Made by a program: the position numbers and the translations under genes. From Mangrovihabitans endophyticus (GTDB taxonomy: Bacteria; Actinomycetota; Actinomycetes; Mycobacteriales; Micromonosporaceae), in NCBI RefSeq assembly GCF_014646155.1, contig NZ_BMMX01000008.1:1-64000 (forward strand): 64,000 nucleotides of DNA, read 5' to 3'. Positions 58,776 through 64,000 of the stretch are shown in pieces (the stretch's first letter is position 1; the number at the start of each line of letters is the position of its first letter). The notes beneath the pieces are model-generated. The model ran no database searches and was not told where the DNA came from. It saw only the letters and a list, made by a program, of their open reading frames with translations.

Positions 58776-60869
58776 TCACAGCCGGGGCAGCCGGGCGTCC
58801 AGCAGCGGCGCCAGCATCCTGTTGTACGCCGTGGTCATGTGGTTGGAGTCGCGGTAGACCAGCATGTTGCCGACCACGGCGGGGCAGGTGTCGGTGCACA
58901 GCCACGGCACCGGATCGATCACCGTGACCGCCGAGCCCCGCGCGTACTCGGTGAACAGCTCCCGCTGCTCCGGCCCGCGCAGCGCGGACCGTTGCGACAC
59001 GTCGCACCGATCGATGCGGCGGGAATGGGCCTCCAGGCATGCCGGCACCCGCCCGCCCATGTAGGGGGTGTCCTGGAAGGCCACCACGCGAGCGCCGGTG
59101 TCCCGGAGTGCGCCGAAGGTGGACGCCCAGCCGGCACGCCAGGACGCCCCGCCGATCGGGTCGTAGTTGAAGCTGGTGCCGACCACGACAAGCCGCGGTC
59201 GCAGGGCGGCAATCCGGTCGATCGCGGCGCGGTGGAATGCCGCGCATTCGGTGTATTCGCGCTTCAACGCCTCATGGTGGATGGGCAGGTCGGCGGCCGT
59301 GCACGCGGACTTGCTCAGCGACACCAGCCGCCAGCCCCGGTCGACGGCGATCCGCTGCATGGCCGGAAACCATTGCGCGGCATGCGAATCGCCGAACAGC
59401 ACGACGGTGGTCGCGGACGTGGGGTCGCCGTAGACGCACCCGGCCGGCAACGGCGCGGCCGTCGAATCCAGGTGGCAGCCGTCCGCGTACACCTGTGGCT
59501 TGTCCCGTGCCGACTCCCGCAGCCCGGGGTCCAGATTGGACGGCAGCTTGCGCGGCCGGTCGCTGTCCGCGATGAACTGGCGCAGCACCGCCTCCGGCGT
59601 CGCGGACTCCGCCAGTGCGGTGCGTAGATCGGTCGCCCGGCCACCCTCCGGTACGGCGGCCGGCCGCACCGCGACCACGACGGCGACCGTGGCCACCACC
59701 GCCGACAGGGCGGCACCGGTGAGCAGCCCGCGCACCGGTCGCACCCGCAGCGCCGGACGGTGTCGCAACGGATTCTCCACCAACCGGTAGGTCAGCCCCG
59801 CAGCCAGGAACGCGCCCGCCGCCAGCACCAGGTTGTTGCGAGTGCTCGCGCCGATGCCGAGGGCGGCCGGCCCGATCATCAGGACCGGCCAGTGCCACAG
59901 GTACCAGCCGTAGGACAGGCGCCCGACGGTGCGCATCGGCGCGCGTTCCAGCACCAGAGCCGCGCCGTGTTCGGCTCGGCCGCCGACGCCCGCGGCGATC
60001 ACCGCGGCGGCGCCCGCCACCGGCAGCGCGGCAAATCCACCGGGATAGGCGGTGTCCGGCCCGTACGCCACGGCGGCCGCCCCGATCGCGGCCAGCCCGC
60101 CCCACCCCAGCACGGCCCGCAGCCGGCCGGGCAGCGCGGACAACCGGCCCGCGCCGATCGCGACCAGCGCGCCCACGCCCAGCTCCCAGGCCCGGGTGTG
60201 CGCGCCGAAGTAGGCCCACGGCGCCGAGCGCTGGGTCTCCGTCACACTCAGCACGGCGGACACCGCGATCAGCGTAAGCAGGGCCGCGGCCAGCGGGCGC
60301 AGCGTGGCATTGCGGCGCCGCCGCCAGAGCAGCGTCGCGGCAATGATCAGCAGCGGCCAGACGAGATAGAACTGCTCCTCGACGGCGAGCGACCAGAAGT
60401 GCTGAAACGGCGACGGCGTCTGGTCCGCGTCCAGATAATCGGTGCCGGTGATCGCGAACCGGACGTTAGCCACGTACGCCGTGGCGGACAACGCATCCTT
60501 GGCGAATTCGCCGGTGCGCAGGCCGGACAGCCACAACCGGGCGCCGACGAGGGTCGCCACACACACCAGCGCCGCGGCGGGCAGCAGCCGCAGCGCGCGC
60601 CGGGCGTAGAAGCGGGACATCGAGATGCGACCGGTGGTGGCCACCTCGCGCAGTAGCAGCGAGGTGATCAGGAAGCCGGAGATGACGAAGAAGACGTCCA
60701 CGCCGACGTATCCGCCCGCCACGGCGCCCACACCCGCATGGCTGAGCACCACCAGCAGCACGGCCACCGCCCGCAGGCCCTCGATGTCCGCCCGGAACGC
60801 GCCGATGCGCGGGCGGGTGGCATCCGTGGCGCGGGCGCGGGACGCGGCGGTCCGGACGGTCGCCGTCAT
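58776..60869 (-). CDS. Acyltransferase-3/SGNH surface O-acyltransferase (second of three)
   Basis: From the ATG at 60869 with GGAGGACATTC upstream, 697 residues. Same plan as the first: DIEGLRAVAVLLVVLSHAGV, GGYVGVDVFFVISGFLITSL, FWSLAVEEQFYLVWPLLIIA, then a periplasmic SGNH domain with VVLFGDSHAAQWFP and YRDSNHMTT. All catalytic residues are kept. It is convergent with the coiled-coil gene. Confidence 0.9.
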   Translation of the reverse strand: MTATVRTAASRARATDATRPRIGAFRADIEGLRAVAVLLVVLSHAGVGAVAGGYVGVDVFFVISGFLITSLLLREVATTGRISMSRFYARRALRLLPAAALVCVATLVGARLWLSGLRTGEFAKDALSATAYVANVRFAITGTDYLDADQTPSPFQHFWSLAVEEQFYLVWPLLIIAATLLWRRRRNATLRPLAAALLTLIAVSAVLSVTETQRSAPWAYFGAHTRAWELGVGALVAIGAGRLSALPGRLRAVLGWGGLAAIGAAAVAYGPDTAYPGGFAALPVAGAAAVIAAGVGGRAEHGAALVLERAPMRTVGRLSYGWYLWHWPVLMIGPAALGIGASTRNNLVLAAGAFLAAGLTYRLVENPLRHRPALRVRPVRGLLTGAALSAVVATVAVVVAVRPAAVPEGGRATDLRTALAESATPEAVLRQFIADSDRPRKLPSNLDPGLRESARDKPQVYADGCHLDSTAAPLPAGCVYGDPTSATTVVLFGDSHAAQWFPAMQRIAVDRGWRLVSLSKSACTAADLPIHHEALKREYTECAAFHRAAIDRIAALRPRLVVVGTSFNYDPIGGASWRAGWASTFGALRDTGARVVAFQDTPYMGGRVPACLEAHSRRIDRCDVSQRSALRGPEQRELFTEYARGSAVTVIDPVPWLCTDTCPAVVGNMLVYRDSNHMTTAYNRMLAPLLDARLPRL

Positions 60870-60938
60870 GAATGTCCTCCGTGGAGAGTCGGCGGGGCGC
60901 GGTCCCACCGGAATCCGATGCGGCCGCGCCCCGGGCGG

Positions 60939-62975
60939 TCAGCCGGGCAACGCCCCCGCCAGCAGCGGCGTGAGCATCCGGGCGTACGCGGTCGTCATGT
61001 GGTGGCCGTCGCGAAAGACCAGGACGTTGCCGACCATCACCGGGCAGGCGGTGGCGGTGCAGAACCATGGCGTCGGGTCGATGACCTGCGCGCCGCGAGC
61101 GCGCACCGCCGCGGCGACCAGGAGCCGGCGGCGGGGCAGCAGCACCGCGTCGGCGCGCGGCGCCACACAAGCGCCCGGCGTGGTCAGGTGCGCCGACAAG
61201 CAGTCCGGGACGTCGCCCGCCTGCCACGGCGTGTCGGCCAGCACCACCACGCGCGTACTCGGACCGGACACCCGGACGACCGAACGCGCCCAACCAGCCG
61301 CCCACGCCTCGTCCTGGTCGTCGGCGTGCAGCATGTCCCCGGTGCCCACCGACGACATCACCACCATCGCCGGACGCAGCGCGCGGATCCGTTGCCACGC
61401 GGCCTTGCGCCAATCCACACATTCGGTGAACGCCCGCCGGACCATCTTGTAGTAGATGACCGAGTCGGCCGCGCTGCAGGCGCTCTTGGTCACCACGACC
61501 AGTCGCCAGTGCCGCTGCCGCGCGATCCGGTCCAGCGCCGGAAACCAGTGCCCGGCATGCGAATCGCCGAACAGCACCACGGTGGTGGTCGCGGCGGTGT
61601 CCCCGTACGTGCACGGCGTCTGCACCCGCGTGTTGGTGACACCGGAGTCACAACCGTCGTGGTGCGGCAGGGTCTCGTCGGCGTCCGCCTCGGCCAGCGG
61701 GGGAGTGAGGTTGGCCGGCACCGCCCGCAGCGCGGCGCCGCGGGCCAGCGCCTGCTGCAGATCCGCCACGGATCCGTCCACCCGTTCCGGTGCGGCCCGG
61801 AACGTGGGCGTGTCCGCGGTCCACGCGGCGACGGCGACCAGCAGCACGCACAGGCCCGCGGCGACCGCGGAGGTCACGGCGCCGGCCAGGATCGCCCGGC
61901 GGGGCCGGCGGCGCAGCGCGGCCAGGTGCCGGACCGGGTTCTCCACCAGCGCGTACGTGAGCATCGCGGCGAGGAACGCGAGCGCCGCCGCGAGCACCCG
62001 CTGCCACCAGGCGCCCGGGTGGCCCAGGGCCGCGGGCAGCAGCGCGAGGAACGGCCAGTGCCACAGATACCAGGAGTACGAGAGTCGCCCGACGCTCTGC
62101 CAGACGGCGCCGCCCAGGCGGCTCGACTCGCCGGCCACGCCACCCGCCACGGCGGTGCCGCCCGCGATGAACGCCGCGGCGCCCAGCACCGGCAGCAGCG
62201 CGGCATAGCCCGGGAACGGCGTGGTGTCCGAATACAGCACCGCGGCCAGCACGATGGCGATCAGGCCGCCGTCGGCGAGCCGTCGCGCGGCGCGCCGCCC
62301 CAACCCGGCCAAGCGGTCGGCGTGCACCGCGAGCAGCGCACCCACGCCCAGCTCCCAGGCCCGGGTGTGCGCCCCGAAATAGGCCCACGTGCCGTTGGCC
62401 AGGGTCTGCCACACCGACAGCGCCAGGCCGCCCGCGACGAGCACCAGCAGCACGGCGGGGGCGCGCCGCACGCGCGCGGAGGCGAGGAGCACGAGCGGCC
62501 AGAGCAGATAGAACTGCTCCTCCACGGCCAGCGACCAGAAATGCTGCAACGGCGACGGGTCGACGCCGGCCAGATAGTCGGTGCCGATCACCGCGAGCCG
62601 GTAGTTCACCCCGGACACCAGCGTGTGCAGGGCGTCCAGCAGCACGCCGCGATGCCGCAGTGGAGGCAACAGCCAGACCGCGGCGGCGACGGTGCACACC
62701 ACCACGACGGTCGCCGCGGGCAGCAGCCGCAGGATGCGCCGCGCGTAGAAGCCGGGCAGGTTCAGCCGACCGGTGCCACGGATCTCCCGCAGCAGCAGGC
62801 CGGTGATGAGAAAGCCGGAGATCACGAAGAACACGTCGACGCCGACGTAGCCGCCGCCGACCACCGAAACGCCGCAGTGATAGGCGACCACGAGCAGCAC
62901 CGCCACCGCGCGCAGTCCTTCGATGTCGCGCCGGCGGGCGTGCTCTCCGGTGGTGCCGGGATGCCCGGACGACAC
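60939..62975 (-). CDS. Acyltransferase-3/SGNH surface O-acyltransferase (third of three)
   Basis: The frame is open upstream to 63629, but the GTG at 62975 (G-rich site before it) gives 678 residues beginning just before DIEGLRAVAVLLVVAYHCGV. Conserved blocks GGYVGVDVFFVISGFLITGL, FWSLAVEEQFYLLWPLVLLA, VVLFGDSHAGHWFP and FRDGHHMTT are present. It is transcribed with the dehydrogenase upstream and the second acyltransferase downstream, forming a leftward operon. Confidence 0.88.
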   Translation of the reverse strand: MSSGHPGTTGEHARRRDIEGLRAVAVLLVVAYHCGVSVVGGGYVGVDVFFVISGFLITGLLLREIRGTGRLNLPGFYARRILRLLPAATVVVVCTVAAAVWLLPPLRHRGVLLDALHTLVSGVNYRLAVIGTDYLAGVDPSPLQHFWSLAVEEQFYLLWPLVLLASARVRRAPAVLLVLVAGGLALSVWQTLANGTWAYFGAHTRAWELGVGALLAVHADRLAGLGRRAARRLADGGLIAIVLAAVLYSDTTPFPGYAALLPVLGAAAFIAGGTAVAGGVAGESSRLGGAVWQSVGRLSYSWYLWHWPFLALLPAALGHPGAWWQRVLAAALAFLAAMLTYALVENPVRHLAALRRRPRRAILAGAVTSAVAAGLCVLLVAVAAWTADTPTFRAAPERVDGSVADLQQALARGAALRAVPANLTPPLAEADADETLPHHDGCDSGVTNTRVQTPCTYGDTAATTTVVLFGDSHAGHWFPALDRIARQRHWRLVVVTKSACSAADSVIYYKMVRRAFTECVDWRKAAWQRIRALRPAMVVMSSVGTGDMLHADDQDEAWAAGWARSVVRVSGPSTRVVVLADTPWQAGDVPDCLSAHLTTPGACVAPRADAVLLPRRRLLVAAAVRARGAQVIDPTPWFCTATACPVMVGNVLVFRDGHHMTTAYARMLTPLLAGALPG

Positions 62976-63067
62976 CGGCCGCCCCCGGTCCGCCGCGGGA
63001 TCCGTACGGTCGAGGCCGTCCAGTGGTCGCGGTCGGTGGAGAGCGGCCGGTCCGGCGCCGAGGCGGC

Positions 63068-64000
63068 TCACAGGCGATGGGCCTCGCGGGACGTGGTGAC
63101 GCCGCGGGTGTCGAAGAAGCGCTTGGCGATGCCGGCCAGGTGGTCGGCGTCGTAATCGCGGTGCCCCTGCACCAGGATCACCAGATCGGCCGCGGCGGCG
63201 GCGCCCTCCAGGTCGTCGGTGCGCGGCACCTCGGCGCCGCCCAGGTGCCACACCGGCACATGCGGGTCGTGATAGGACACCACGGCGCCGAGCTGGGTCA
63301 GGTGCCGGGCCAGCGGGGTGGCCGGCGACTCGCGCTGGTCCGCGATGTTCGGCTTGTACGTGACGCCGAGCAGCAGCACCGACGCGCCGTGCACCGCCTG
63401 GCCGTCGGCGTTCAGCAGATTCTGTGCGCGGCGTGCCACGTACGCGGGCATCGTCGCGTTGATCTCCTGGGCCAGTTCCACGAACCGGAACGGGTAACCG
63501 AGCTTGCTGCGCACGTTGTGGCTCAGATAGTTCGGGTCGATCGGGATGCAGTGCCCGCCCACGCCCGGGCCGGGGAAGAACGCCTGGAAGCCGAACGGCT
63601 TGGTGGACGCCGCGTGGATCACGTCCCACAGATCGATGTCCAGCTCGTGGCAGAACCGGGCCATCTCGTTGACCAGCGCGATGTTCACATGCCGGTAGGT
63701 GTTCTCCAGCAGCTTCGCGGTCTCCGCCTCGCGGGTGCCGCGGGTGCGCACCACGGTCTCGATGAACCGGCCGTAGAACTCGGCCGCCTTCTCGGTGGAC
63801 TCGGGCGTGACGCCGCCGACCACCTTGGGGGTGTTGTGCGCGCCGAACCGCTCGTTGCCGGGATCGATGCGCTCGGGCGAGAACGCCAGGTGGAAGTCCG
63901 TTCCGGCGGTCAGGCCGGACAGCTCCTCCAGCAGCGGGCGGACCACTTCGTCGGTGGTGCCCGGGTAGGTGGTGGACTCCAGCACCACGAGCATGCCCGG
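63068..64000 (-). CDS. UDP-GlcNAc-type 6-dehydrogenase, partial
   Basis: The C-terminal 310 or so residues of a nucleotide-sugar dehydrogenase are present; the N-terminal NAD-binding domain lies beyond the window. VVLESTTYPGTTDEVVRPLL and FHLAFSPERIDPGN, then HNTPKVVGG, match the WbpA/WecC type; the middle shows LENTYRHVNIALVNEMA and FFPGPGVGGHCIPIDPNYLS, where the catalytic cysteine is in GGHC. The C-terminal domain has LLGVTYKPNIADQRESPA. It oxidises C6 to a uronate, supplying acidic sugar for the glycan made here. Confidence 0.88.
   Translation of the reverse strand, partial: PGMLVVLESTTYPGTTDEVVRPLLEELSGLTAGTDFHLAFSPERIDPGNERFGAHNTPKVVGGVTPESTEKAAEFYGRFIETVVRTRGTREAETAKLLENTYRHVNIALVNEMARFCHELDIDLWDVIHAASTKPFGFQAFFPGPGVGGHCIPIDPNYLSHNVRSKLGYPFRFVELAQEINATMPAYVARRAQNLLNADGQAVHGASVLLLGVTYKPNIADQRESPATPLARHLTQLGAVVSYHDPHVPVWHLGGAEVPRTDDLEGAAAAADLVILVQGHRDYDADHLAGIAKRFFDTRGVTTSREAHRL

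Overview
The window is high-GC actinobacterial DNA. The smc, ftsY, amtB, PII and glnD genes with strongly GC-biased third codon positions suggest a Micromonosporaceae-like (Actinoplanes/Micromonospora) chromosome; that rank is an inference. It has two parts: a prophage from the left edge to about 32.96 kb, and host chromosome from about 33.26 kb to the right edge.

Prophage, 1 to about 32,961. It reads as a siphovirus-type genome with one long leftward late module: HNH, small and large terminase, portal, MuF, scaffold, capsid, nitroreductase-like protein, Stealth-like transferase, connectors, tail terminator, tail tube, frameshifted tail chaperones, tape measure, large minor tail protein, C1q-like tail protein, endolysin and two membrane proteins (about 21.3 down to 3.4 kb). 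The left edge (0.2-3.4 kb) is an accessory island holding an XRE-TPR regulator, a DUF6221 protein, a probable Acb2/Tad1 signal sponge, a membrane protein and two small rightward genes around a perfect 28-bp palindrome. From about 32.6 to 21.9 kb runs a second leftward operon of densely overlapping small genes: repressor, BldC-like HTH, sigma factor, zinc proteins, LuxR-type regulator, processive glycosyltransferase, LPKTG membrane protein, DnaQ-like exonuclease and a large HNH protein whose linker DNA is rich in GATC repeats. It begins at a divergent switch: two homologous XRE repressors, back-to-back promoters that both look leaderless, and two near-identical 15-bp dyad operators. No integrase, helicase or polymerase is visible, so the element extends past the left edge or lacks them.

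Host chromosome, about 33,260 to 64,000. A small conserved coiled-coil gene precedes smc, a HAD hydrolase, a VapBC-type toxin-antitoxin pair with its own operator, a PhoD-like phosphatase, ftsY and an APH-fold kinase. The nitrogen operon amtB-PII-glnD follows, with a clear tandem GlnR box upstream. From 47 kb to the end there is a surface-glycan locus: two paralogous fused glycosyltransferases, a third fused glycosyltransferase of different architecture, a coiled-coil companion with half a glycosyltransferase fold, a membrane-anchored methyltransferase, three paralogous acyltransferase-3/SGNH proteins, a secreted CAP protein and a UDP-GlcNAc-type 6-dehydrogenase cut by the window end. Together they suggest synthesis and O-acylation of an acidic cell-surface glycopolymer.

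The most unusual content is in the prophage: the surface-glycan cassette (LuxR, glycosyltransferase, LPKTG protein), the nitroreductase plus Stealth pair inserted beside the capsid gene, an Lsr2 DNA-binding domain fused to a head-tail protein, a phage sigma factor, a probable anti-CBASS/anti-Thoeris sponge, and the two-repressor switch.
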